The notes below the pieces were generated by a model. That model did no database searches. It had not been told where the DNA came from and worked only from the letters and a program-made list of their open reading frames with translations. This document shows, in pieces, positions 1 through 5,888 of a stretch of DNA of 11,433 bases (its first letter is position 1; each line of letters begins with the position of its first letter). The stretch is from DAIODI01 sp036746875 (GTDB lineage Bacteria; Pseudomonadota; Alphaproteobacteria; Rhizobiales; Aestuariivirgaceae), in the NCBI GenBank assembly GCA_036746875.1, contig DAIODI010000089.1, forward strand, positions 1-11,433, read 5' to 3'. The position numbers and the translations under genes are program-made.

Positions 1-918
1 GAGATCGAGGCGATGGGCGGCATGGCCAAGGCGATCGCGCAGGGCGTGCCGAAGCTCAAGATCGAGGAGGCGGCGGCGCGCACCCAGGCCCGCATCGATT
101 CGGGCGAGCAGACGGTGGTGGGCGTCAACTGCTTCCGGGTCCAGGACGACCGCAGGATCGACATCCTGAAGGTGGACAACTCGGCCGTGCGCGCACGCCA
201 GCTCGAAAAGCTCGCCCGCCTCAAGGCCGGGCGCGACGAGGCGGCGTGTCAGGCGGCGCTTGAGGCGCTGACCCGCATCGCCGCGAGCGGCGAGGGAAAC
301 CTGCTCGCCGGGGCGGTGCAGGCGGCGCGGGCGCGCGCCACGGTGGGAGAGATTTCGCTGGCGCTGGAGAAGGTGTGGGGCCGCCATGTGGCGGAGATCC
401 GGGCCATCCAGGGCGTCTATCGAAAGGAGGCCGGGCGCATGTCGCAAGCCGTGGACCGCACCCTCGCCATGGTGAAGGCGTTCGAGGAAGCGGACGGGCG
501 AAGGCCGCGCATCCTCGTCGCCAAGGTCGGCCAGGACGGGCACGACCGGGGGCAGAAGGTGATCGCCTCGGCGTTCGCCGACCTCGGCTTCGACGTCGAC
601 ATCGGGCCGCTGTTCGCCACCCCGGAGGAAGTGGCCCGGCAGGCGGTGGAGAACGACGTGCACATCGTCGGCGTGTCGTCGCTGGCGGCCGGCCACCTGA
701 CGCTGGTTCCGGCGCTGAAGGCGGCGCTCGACGCCGAAGGGCGCGGCGACATCGTGATCGTGGCGGGCGGTGTGATCCCGCCCGAGGACGTGGCGGCGCT
801 GAAGGCCGCCGGCGCCGCGGCGGTGTTTCCGCCGGGAACGGTGATCGCCGAGGCCGCGCAGGCGCTGATCGCCGAGCTCAACACCCGGCTTGGGTACGCG
901 CAGAAGGCGGCGGAGTGA
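1..918 (+). CDS. scpA: Methylmalonyl-CoA mutase large subunit, C-terminal part (5' end outside window)
   Basis: The reading frame is open from the first base, so the gene starts upstream; 305 C-terminal residues are visible. The enzyme interconverts (R)-methylmalonyl-CoA and succinyl-CoA with adenosylcobalamin, in cytoplasmic propionate/branched-chain catabolism or its reverse. Visible residues 1-45 are the end of the substrate-binding half (GEQTVVGVN is a family hallmark), and 46-165 are the helical linker. From about 168 a flavodoxin-like B12-binding domain follows, with the base-off motif DGHDRG (Asp179, His181, the cobalt-ligand histidine, and Gly184), then GVSSL (S-x-L type) at 224-228 and the AGG loop near 255. 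All key binding residues look intact. The gene for its chaperone MeaB lies downstream, separated by a small gene on the other strand. Alternatives such as ethylmalonyl- or isobutyryl-CoA mutase share this domain, but the meaB neighbour and the linker sequence favour MCM. Symbols scpA, mutB and bhbA are all used for this family. Confidence 0.93.
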   Translation, partial: EIEAMGGMAKAIAQGVPKLKIEEAAARTQARIDSGEQTVVGVNCFRVQDDRRIDILKVDNSAVRARQLEKLARLKAGRDEAACQAALEALTRIAASGEGNLLAGAVQAARARATVGEISLALEKVWGRHVAEIRAIQGVYRKEAGRMSQAVDRTLAMVKAFEEADGRRPRILVAKVGQDGHDRGQKVIASAFADLGFDVDIGPLFATPEEVARQAVENDVHIVGVSSLAAGHLTLVPALKAALDAEGRGDIVIVAGGVIPPEDVAALKAAGAAAVFPPGTVIAEAAQALIAELNTRLGYAQKAAE

Positions 919-1110
919 TCAGCCGCGCGACTGGCCGGCGATGGCCTTGCCGATCATCATGGCGACGGGAACCGCCACGACGAAACCGACCGCCAGCGCC
1001 ATGAGCATCCTGAAGCCCGAATACGCGCCGGACGCCAGAAGCGCGGTGACCAGCATCCCTCCAAGGGTGGGTGCGGCCATGACGTACACGACCCAGGCAA
1101 GGCGGCTCAT
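919..1110 (-). CDS. Small two-helix inner-membrane protein, function unknown (63 aa)
   Basis: I do not recognise a named family. The ATG at 1108-1110 is preceded by a good ribosome site (GGAGAA, about 5 nt spacing), and the product is 63 residues. Two hydrophobic segments, about residues 5-27 and 33-55, are separated by a short Gly/Ser/Tyr turn (SGAYSG). The tail IGKAIAGQSRG is short and basic, so a two-helix hairpin in the cytoplasmic membrane is likely. The stop codon directly abuts the mutase stop. The gene is convergent with the mutase gene and divergent from meaB, with 81 bp between its start and the meaB start. Short proteins of this look occur in alphaproteobacterial genomes as conserved hypotheticals, as far as I recall. 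Nothing in the sequence connects it chemically to B12 metabolism. The hydrophobic composition, the start/SD fit and the exact fit between neighbours support it as real. Confidence 0.72.
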   Translation of the reverse strand: MSRLAWVVYVMAAPTLGGMLVTALLASGAYSGFRMLMALAVGFVVAVPVAMMIGKAIAGQSRG

Positions 1111-1191
1111 CCCGGTTCTCCGTTGCGCAATGCTTCGCGCTTCTTCTATCGGCTGGCGATCCCGCCGCCTTGATCTGGCGCAAACCGCGCC
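1111..1191. promoter_or_regulatory. Divergent intergenic region between the 63-aa gene and meaB
   Basis: These 81 bp separate two divergently transcribed starts and so must hold at least part of both promoters. I see no confident -35/-10 pair on either strand. TTGATC at 1170-1175 is too close to the meaB ATG to act as its -35. The ribosome site of the minus-strand gene sits at its left edge. The assignment rests on gene orientation only. Confidence 0.4.
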
Positions 1192-2160
1192 ATGACGGAA
1201 GGCCTCGCCAACCGGCTGATGGCGGGCGAACGCGCGGCGCTGGCGCGGGCGATCACGCTGGTGGAATCGAGGCGCGCCGACCACGAGATCGAGGCGCAGG
1301 CGCTGCTCCAGGCGGTGCTGCCGCACAGCGGCCGGGCGGCGCGGCTGGGCGTGACGGGTGTGCCCGGCGCCGGCAAGTCGACGCTGATCGACCAGCTCGG
1401 CGTGAACCTGACGGCGGCGGGCAGGCGCGTGGCGGTGCTCGCCGTGGACCCGACGAGCCAGCGCACCGGCGGCTCGATCCTCGGCGACAAGACCCGCATG
1501 GCGCGGCTTGCGGTGGACGCGAACGCCTTCATCCGCCCCTCGCCCGCGGGCGCGACGCTGGGCGGCGTGGCGCGGCGGACCCGCGAAACCATGCTGCTGT
1601 GCGAGGCGGCGGGCTTCGACGTGGTCATCGTCGAGACGGTGGGCATTGGCCAGTCGGAGACGGCGGTTTCGGCGATGACCGATTTCTTCCTGGTGCTGAT
1701 GGCGCCGGGGACGGGCGACGATCTGCAGGGCCTCAAGAAGGGCGTGCTGGAGATCGCCGACATGATCGCCGTCAACAAGGCCGACGGCGACAACGCCTCG
1801 CGCGCCCGTCACGCCGCCGCCGACTACCGCGCGGCGCTGTCGATCCTCAGCCCCGCCGATGCCGCCTGGCGGCCGCCGGTGATCCTGGTCTCCGGGCTGA
1901 AAAACCTCGGCCTCGATCATCTGTGGAGCGAGGTGATGCGCCACCGCGAGATCATGCAAGGCTCGGGCAGGCTTGACGCGCGGCGCCAGGAGCAGCAGGT
2001 CGCCTGGATGTGGTCGCTGCTCGACGAGCGGCTGAAGGCGCGCCTCATCCACGATCCGCGGGTGCGCGACCAGCTTCCGGCCATCGAGGACGACGTGCGC
2101 CACGCGCGCCTCACCCCGGTCAACGCGGCGACCGCGCTGCTGGCGGCCGTAGGACTATAG
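1192..2160 (+). CDS. meaB: MeaB/ArgK-type G3E GTPase, methylmalonyl-CoA mutase chaperone
   Basis: This 322-residue protein has the usual family length. MeaB binds methylmalonyl-CoA mutase, gates loading of adenosylcobalamin and helps expel damaged cofactor, using GTP hydrolysis. A helical N-terminal segment (1-50) precedes the G domain. The P-loop GVPGAGKS lies at 56-63, the family-specific DPTSQRTGG run with GDKTRM at 86-103, the switch/Walker B region ETVGIGQSE at 148-156, and the base-specificity motif NKAD at 195-198. The C-terminal 70 residues form the helical dimerisation arm. The start is the ATG at 1192: an in-frame TGA at 1171-1173 rules out anything much further upstream. No convincing Shine-Dalgarno is visible, and a second in-frame ATG at 1219 is no better, so the exact start is moderately certain. 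Its mutase partner lies just upstream on the same strand, but a minus-strand gene separates them. meaB therefore probably has its own promoter in the 81-bp divergent gap. Confidence 0.95.
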   Translation: MTEGLANRLMAGERAALARAITLVESRRADHEIEAQALLQAVLPHSGRAARLGVTGVPGAGKSTLIDQLGVNLTAAGRRVAVLAVDPTSQRTGGSILGDKTRMARLAVDANAFIRPSPAGATLGGVARRTRETMLLCEAAGFDVVIVETVGIGQSETAVSAMTDFFLVLMAPGTGDDLQGLKKGVLEIADMIAVNKADGDNASRARHAAADYRAALSILSPADAAWRPPVILVSGLKNLGLDHLWSEVMRHREIMQGSGRLDARRQEQQVAWMWSLLDERLKARLIHDPRVRDQLPAIEDDVRHARLTPVNAATALLAAVGL

Positions 2161-2182
2161 AGCGGCGATGCAGTCAGCTCGA

Positions 2183-2216
2183 GTTCCGCTCCAAGGAACG
2201 CGCCGGAGGGCGGCGC
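2183..2216. terminator. Two small adjacent hairpins between convergent meaB and feuQ
   Basis: The 65-bp gap between the two convergent stop codons contains GTTCC/GGAAC (2183-2187 with 2195-2199, 7-nt loop) and GCGCCG/CGGCGC (2200-2205 with 2211-2216, loop GAGGG). Neither is followed by a T-run on either strand, so this is at best a weak or Rho-assisted bidirectional termination region. The position is right, but structures this size are frequent in DNA this rich in GC. Confidence 0.3.
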
Positions 2217-2225
2217 AAGGTCGCC

Positions 2226-3587
2226 TCACGCCGCCGGCAGCCGCAGCACGGCTTCGAGGCCCCCGGCCGCCGCCACGCCGAGGCGAACCTTCCCGTCGTA
2301 CATCGCGGCCGTCTCCTGCACGATGTTGAGACCCAGGCCCGACCCCGGCTTGGTCTCGTCGAGGCGGCGGCCGCGCTGCAAGGCTTCGTGGCGGCGCTCC
2401 TCGGGAAGGCCCGGCCCGTCGTCGCCCACCGCGATCTCGATCCAGTTGCGCCCGCCGTCCTGCACCGGCGAAACCTTGACCTGTATGGCGCCGGCCGCCC
2501 ACTTGAAGGCGTTGTCCATCAGATTGCCCACCATTTCCTCCAGGTCCTGCCGTTCGCCGCGGAAGCGCAGGGCTGGCGCGCACTCGATGGCGAGCGTGAA
2601 GGCGCGATCCTGGTGGATGCGCTGCAAGGTCCGCCCGAGCGCCTCCAGCACCTCGCGGACGTCGGTCGACGAGCCCAGCGTGCGGGCGCGGGCGGCGCGG
2701 CGCGCCCGGTCGAGGTGCATGTTCACCTGGTCGCGCATCACTTGCGTTTGCTCCTCCACCTTGCGGCCAAGGTCGCCGCCGGAAAGCCGCGCCTCGTTGC
2801 CGAGAACCGAAAGCGGCGTCTTCAGCGCGTGCGCAAGGTTGCCAACCTGCGTGCGCGCGCGGTCCACCACTTCGGTGTTGGACTGGATCAGCAGGTTGAG
2901 TTCGCTCGCCACCGGTTCGATCTCCTCCGGGTAGGGACCGAGCAGCTTCTCGGCGTTGCCGGCGCGGATATCCGCAAGCTCGTCGTGCATCCGCCGCAAC
3001 GGCTCGAGGCCATAGCGCACCTGCACCACGATGGTCGCCAGCAGCCCGAGGCCGAGCAGCGACAGCACCCCCCACAGCGTCGCGGTGAAGGTGTCGATCT
3101 CCGCTTTCAGCTCGTCGATATTGCCGGCGACGATGAACGAATACGCCTCGCTGCCGCCGAACAGCGAGAAACGTTGCTCCAGCGCCCTGAGCCGCGTGCC
3201 GTTCGGATCGGTCAGATAAAAGCGCGCGATCCCCGAGGCGTCGCGCGCCGCCCGCTGCGGGGCCGTGAGCCGGTGGTCGAGCAGCGATTCCGAAATCAGT
3301 TCGCGCGACAGGTCGCCCGACAGCGGCCGCACCTGCCAGTACCAGCCCGACAGCGGCAGCCGGAAGCGCGTGGCGGCGATCGCGCCGGGGATGGCGGGCG
3401 AGCCCTGCGCCGTCACCTCGACGCTGGCGAGCAGCCCGTCGAGGATCGCCTGAAGCCGGGCGTCGAAGTTGCGCTCGATGGCGGTGCGGAACAGCACCGA
3501 CAGCAGAACGCCCGCCAGCGCCAGCATGACGAGGCTGACGAGCGCCGCCGACGCCGACAGCCGGAAGGCGAGGGAGTTACGCCGCAT
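2226..3587 (-). CDS. feuQ: Sensor histidine kinase, FeuQ/PhoQ-like
   Basis: This is a 453-residue membrane sensor kinase partnered with the response regulator just upstream. The first membrane helix is about residues 9-33. A periplasmic sensing domain spans about 34-160, and the second helix (about 163-189) is followed by a short HAMP-like linker. The phospho-acceptor box is LAHALKTPL with His253. The ATP-binding domain shows the N box (MDNAFKWA, about 357-364), the G1 box DDGPGLP (389-395) and the G2 box GSGLGLNIV (415-423), so both kinase core and acceptor look intact. HALKTPL is typical of the PhoQ-type subfamily. I chose the ATG at 3585-3587, giving a normal positive-inside N-terminus (MRRNSLAF). 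It overlaps the end of the regulator gene by 11 nt, which suggests translational coupling; a TTG at 3612-3614 would add nine residues. FeuQ is known in rhizobia as a kinase affecting envelope functions such as cyclic glucan export. The orthology call is from sequence impression. Confidence 0.9.
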   Translation of the reverse strand: MRRNSLAFRLSASAALVSLVMLALAGVLLSVLFRTAIERNFDARLQAILDGLLASVEVTAQGSPAIPGAIAATRFRLPLSGWYWQVRPLSGDLSRELISESLLDHRLTAPQRAARDASGIARFYLTDPNGTRLRALEQRFSLFGGSEAYSFIVAGNIDELKAEIDTFTATLWGVLSLLGLGLLATIVVQVRYGLEPLRRMHDELADIRAGNAEKLLGPYPEEIEPVASELNLLIQSNTEVVDRARTQVGNLAHALKTPLSVLGNEARLSGGDLGRKVEEQTQVMRDQVNMHLDRARRAARARTLGSSTDVREVLEALGRTLQRIHQDRAFTLAIECAPALRFRGERQDLEEMVGNLMDNAFKWAAGAIQVKVSPVQDGGRNWIEIAVGDDGPGLPEERRHEALQRGRRLDETKPGSGLGLNIVQETAAMYDGKVRLGVAAAGGLEAVLRLPAA

Positions 3588-4248
3588 TATCCGGTTCGGC
3601 GAGGAGATACCCAAGCCCGCGGATGGTCTTCAGCACGTCGGCGTCGAGCTTCTTGCGCAGCCGTGCGACGAACACCTCGATGGTGTTGGAATCGCGGTCG
3701 AAATCCTGGTCGTAAAGATGCTCCACCAGCTCCGAGCGCGACACCACGCGCCCCTTGTGGTGCATCAGGTAGGCGAGCAGCCGGAACTCGAGCGAGGTCA
3801 GCTTGACGGCGCGCCCGTTCACCGTCACTCGCGCGCCCTTGGTGTCAAGCGTCAGCGGCCCGCAGGTGATCTCGTTGGAGGCGTGCCCGGCGGAGCGGCG
3901 CAGAAGCGCCCGCACGCGCGCCAGCCCCTCCTCCATGTGGACCGGCTTCGCCACGTAGTCGTCGGCGCCGGCGTCGAAGCCCGCCACCTTGTCGGACCAG
4001 CGGTCGCGCGCGGTGAGGATCAGCACCGGCATGGCGCGTTCCGCCCGCCGCCAGGCCTTCAGCACCGTCACGCCGTCCTTCACCGGCAGGCCGAGATCGA
4101 GGATCACCGCGTCGTAGGGCTCGGTCTCGCCGAGGTGCTGGCCCTCCTCGCCGTCGCGGGCGGTGTCCACCGCATAGCCGGCGTCGGTGAGCGCGTCGTT
4201 GAGCTGACGATTGAGATCGGGGTCGTCCTCGACCACGAGAATGCGCAT
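3577..4248 (-). CDS. feuP: OmpR/PhoP-class response regulator, FeuP-like
   Basis: This 223-residue DNA-binding regulator is phosphorylated by the kinase encoded next to it. The receiver domain spans 1-120: acidic pair Asp8/Asp9 (after EDD begins at Glu7), phospho-acceptor Asp51 in VILDLGLP, Thr79 in LILTARD, and Lys101 in YVAKP. The winged-helix effector domain (about 125-218) contains KLTSLEFRLLAYL, the recognition region with DRDSNTIEVFVARLRKKL, and the end motif TIRGLGYLL. The phrases DRWSDKV and EHLYDQDFDRDSNTIEVF are strongly reminiscent of rhizobial FeuP. The start is the ATG at 4246-4248, where MRILVVEDD begins as usual; AAGGGGG lies about 10 nt upstream. An extended frame to 4284 would add 12 non-homologous residues. 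After the invariant Lys-Pro the sequence has Val rather than the common Phe (KPVH). The gene follows the PepSY gene by 40 bp and overlaps the kinase start. The direct repeats at 4699-4726 are a candidate site for autoregulation. Confidence 0.93.
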   Translation of the reverse strand: MRILVVEDDPDLNRQLNDALTDAGYAVDTARDGEEGQHLGETEPYDAVILDLGLPVKDGVTVLKAWRRAERAMPVLILTARDRWSDKVAGFDAGADDYVAKPVHMEEGLARVRALLRRSAGHASNEITCGPLTLDTKGARVTVNGRAVKLTSLEFRLLAYLMHHKGRVVSRSELVEHLYDQDFDRDSNTIEVFVARLRKKLDADVLKTIRGLGYLLAEPDNAA

Positions 4249-4288
4249 CGCGTCAAAACCCCCTTGCGAACCACCGCGCCCCAAGGCC

Positions 4289-4633
4289 TCAATCGCCGAC
4301 CACCTCGCCGGTTCGGGCGTCGACGATGAGCCTGCGCACCTCGTTGCCGCTCCTCACCCTCACTGCATACACCTTGGCGGCGTGGTCGAGGCTGACCTTG
4401 AGCACCGTACAGCCTGGAACATACGCATGCGCGATACGATACACCATCGAGGGCGGGATGATATTGCCCGGCTCCCCGGCGTCCTCCTGGACCAGCGTCG
4501 TCGCGCCGGTCGTCGCGCCGTAAGCCTCGTCTTCGTTGGCGACCGCGCGCAGCGACAGGGCCCCGGCGAACGCCGCCACGGCCACGCCAAACGCCACGGC
4601 GGCGATCATCGGGTTCAGCGCGCTCGCTTTCAT
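4289..4633 (-). CDS. Exported PepSY-domain small protein, first gene of the feuPQ-like operon
   Basis: This is a 114-residue protein. Its N-terminal hydrophobic stretch (about residues 9-26) resembles a Sec signal peptide or a single membrane anchor, and it is followed by an acidic, low-complexity linker. The C-terminal half is a PepSY-type domain: a helix (MVYRIAHAYVPG), then strands LKVSLDHAAKVYAVRV and VRRLIVDARTGEVVGD, ending in the characteristic DARTGEV. PepSY domains are often found in periplasmic inhibitors or modulators paired with two-component systems. The start is the ATG at 4631-4633, with AGGAGA immediately upstream (4637-4642). A longer frame reaching 4741 would run into the promoter region and break the signal peptide. 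It lies 40 bp upstream of the regulator gene, so co-transcription is likely. By position it resembles FeuN, the small periplasmic negative regulator encoded upstream of feuP in Sinorhizobium (my recollection), but sequence homology is unchecked. Confidence 0.85.
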   Translation of the reverse strand: MKASALNPMIAAVAFGVAVAAFAGALSLRAVANEDEAYGATTGATTLVQEDAGEPGNIIPPSMVYRIAHAYVPGCTVLKVSLDHAAKVYAVRVRSGNEVRRLIVDARTGEVVGD

Positions 4634-4636
4634 CGT

Positions 4637-4642
4637 TCTCCT
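4637..4642 (-). promoter_or_regulatory. Ribosome binding site of the PepSY gene
   Basis: AGGAGA on the minus strand ends 3 nt before the ATG at 4633. It decides the start against a 36-codon longer frame that has no such signal. Confidence 0.7.
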
Positions 4643-4698
4643 GCAGCGCCTGGACGACGCGCGGCGGCCCGCCGGCCGAACGGCCATCCGGAAAGCTG

Positions 4699-4726
4699 CC
4701 AAACGCCAGGTGAACCTGTCATTAAC
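4699..4726 (-). promoter_or_regulatory. Candidate OmpR/PhoP-class operator: three GTT-led hexamers at 11-bp spacing
   Basis: Read on the minus strand, GTTAAT (4726-4721), GTTCAC (4715-4710) and GTTTGG (4704-4699) begin exactly 11 bp apart. That is one helical turn, the spacing used by PhoP/OmpR-family dimers on tandem half-sites. The site lies 66-93 bp upstream of the PepSY start codon, where an activator box would sit. A short palindrome, CAGGT-GA-ACCTG (4707-4718 as read on the plus strand), overlaps it. No clear -10 is visible downstream. Autoregulation by the FeuP-like protein is my inference. Confidence 0.45.
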
Positions 4727-4737
4727 GGCCCGGCTGC

Positions 4738-5214
4738 TCATCGGCGATCACGTTTCGGCGAAGGTTCCGCCTCCACGGCGGAGCCGGCCCGGGCGAGCGC
4801 GATCTTCTCCACCGTGCGGCCGCCGATGTAGCCGCCAAGCCCCAGCGTCAGCAGCGTCCACAGCCCGTCGGGAACCGCCGACCATCGCGGCTCGAAGCCG
4901 ATCGGCCCTCCCGCCAACGCCTCGGCGAACGGCAGGAGCAATCCGTAGACGGCGAGGATCGCCATGATCAGGTACATGAGCAACGGCCGCCACAGCCGTT
5001 GCAGGCGCGATCCCTGCGCAAGCTCCGCCAGCACCACCTCGCGCTGCGCCGAAGCGAGCCCGCCGGCGTGCTCGACGAGCTTCGCCTCGATCTCGCGCAT
5101 CAGGGTCTCCTTGCGCTCGCGGTCGGGCGCCCGCATGTCGATGCTCTCGGCCCGGGGTCCGCGCGCGATCGCCGTCACCATGGGCAGAAGAGCCGCCATC
5201 AGGGAAGTCATCAT
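4738..5214 (-). CDS. GTA-type 3TM holin
   Basis: This 158-residue protein matches in layout the holin family with three membrane segments associated with gene-transfer-agent release. Residues 1-18 form a hydrophobic N-terminus (MMTSLMAALLPMVTAIARG). An amphipathic, charged helical region spans 30-72 (KETLMREIEAKL...VVLAELAQGS), then LQRLWRPLLM leads into a strong helix at about 77-100. Another hydrophobic segment (about 117-132, LWTLLTLGLGGYIGGR) precedes a charged tail. Phrases such as SRLQRLWRPLLMY and LTLGLGGYIGGRTVEK are typical of this family. Holins form the lesions in the inner membrane that trigger lysis at the end of particle production. Its ATG overlaps the endolysin stop in an ATGA arrangement, which indicates coupled translation with the lysozyme. 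A second ATG directly follows (start at 5211), so either could be used. It is the last gene of the GTA block; 104 bp separate its stop from the start of the PepSY gene. Confidence 0.86.
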   Translation of the reverse strand: MMTSLMAALLPMVTAIARGPRAESIDMRAPDRERKETLMREIEAKLVEHAGGLASAQREVVLAELAQGSRLQRLWRPLLMYLIMAILAVYGLLLPFAEALAGGPIGFEPRWSAVPDGLWTLLTLGLGGYIGGRTVEKIALARAGSAVEAEPSPKRDRR

Positions 5215-5873
5215 ACGCCGTCCTCCATCGCCTTGCGGCGCCGTTCGATCACGATCCATGTCGCGGCGGCGACGGCCGCCACGCCCAGCGCCACGGCCAG
5301 CGCCCGCGGCGCGGCGGAGGCGAGCGCCGATGCGGTCGCGATCAGCGCCGAGGCGATCGCCGCCCACACGGTCGTCGAGCGCCGCATCGTCTTGCCGCGC
5401 GCCGGTTCCGCCCGGCCGGCCTCTCCGCCCGCCTCTCCGGCGAACCCCGCCGCCTCCGCGGCGCGCCGCCGGATCAGCCCGGGAAGCGTCCGGCCGTCCG
5501 CCTTCACCCACAACGCCAGGCGCTGCGGCACGCGCTCGAAATCGCCGGCGTTCACCGCCTTGAGCACCGACGAGCGGCGGAACGCCTCCGGCCCGACGTT
5601 GAAGGCGAACGACACCAGCGCCGCGAACTGGGCGCGGCTGATGTCGCGGGCGATCATCGGCCGGATCGCCTGGGCGACGCGCGCCGCGTCGGCGCGCAGC
5701 AGCCGCTCGGCCTCGTGGCGGGTGATGCGCTGGCCCGCCCGCACCGGCGGCGGTCCGGCCGCCGCGGTGTGCCCGTAGCCGATGGTCCACACCCCGGCGG
5801 GGCAGCGGTAGGCGTCCAGCCGCAGGCCCTCGAAGCGCCGGATCAGCTCCAGCGCGGCGTCGTCCACGTCCAT
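5211..5873 (-). CDS. GH24 phage-type endolysin with Cys at the catalytic Asp position and two C-terminal membrane helices
   Basis: This 220-residue enzyme is a T4/P21-like lysozyme (muramidase) that cleaves peptidoglycan glycan strands. Residues 1-145 form the GH24 domain: LIRRFEGLRLDAY, then WTIGYGHT, FNVG near 91-94, and the terminal LPGLIRRRAAEAAGF. The catalytic set Glu-x8-(Asp/Cys)-x5-Thr is Glu15, Cys24 and Thr30, so the usual Asp is replaced by Cys, a variant known in this family (for example P1 Lyz). Cys24 is the only cysteine. An Ala/Gly/Glu linker (145-160) leads to two hydrophobic segments (about 167-188 and 190-209) and a basic tail. There is no N-terminal signal or SAR segment. 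The start is the ATG at 5871-5873 with GGAGA upstream; a 14-residue longer frame would read through the leader inverted repeat. It overlaps the holin gene by 4 nt. In Rhodobacter capsulatus the GTA endolysin/holin pair is encoded away from the structural cluster; here it adjoins it. Confidence 0.92.
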   Translation of the reverse strand: MDVDDAALELIRRFEGLRLDAYRCPAGVWTIGYGHTAAAGPPPVRAGQRITRHEAERLLRADAARVAQAIRPMIARDISRAQFAALVSFAFNVGPEAFRRSSVLKAVNAGDFERVPQRLALWVKADGRTLPGLIRRRAAEAAGFAGEAGGEAGRAEPARGKTMRRSTTVWAAIASALIATASALASAAPRALAVALGVAAVAAATWIVIERRRKAMEDGV

Positions 5874-5878
5874 GATGT

Positions 5879-5883
5879 TCTCC
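5879..5883 (-). promoter_or_regulatory. Ribosome binding site of the endolysin gene
   Basis: GGAGA on the minus strand lies 5 nt before the ATG at 5873. It supports this start over the upstream one at 5915, which falls inside the inverted repeat. Confidence 0.7.
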
Positions 5884-5888
5884 GTTTG

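Noticed and set aside
1111..2103. Extension of the 63-aa membrane protein to a 394-residue protein
   Set aside because: The extra residues are antisense to meaB and of shadow composition. The ATG at 1110 has a good ribosome site and begins the hydrophobic protein.
2010..3806. 598-codon open frame on the plus strand across meaB's end and the kinase gene
   Set aside because: It is antisense to two clearly homologous genes, rich in Arg/Ala/His/Gln low-complexity sequence, with no domain signal. Long antisense frames are expected at this GC content.
4249..4288. CCTTG/CAAGG inverted repeat between the PepSY and regulator genes
   Set aside because: Only 5 bp of stem with a large loop and no T-run; the run of G forms part of the regulator's ribosome site. 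Not distinguishable from chance.
4643..4700. GC-rich palindromic stretch in the PepSY promoter region as a terminator for the holin gene
   Set aside because: The stems are short (GGCC-type) and no T-tract follows on the minus strand, so no supported terminator.
5215..5790. Extension of the holin frame to 350 residues
   Set aside because: The upstream part is antisense-like Arg/Gly-rich sequence inside the endolysin gene. The ATGA overlap at 5211-5214 gives a natural start and a family-typical length.
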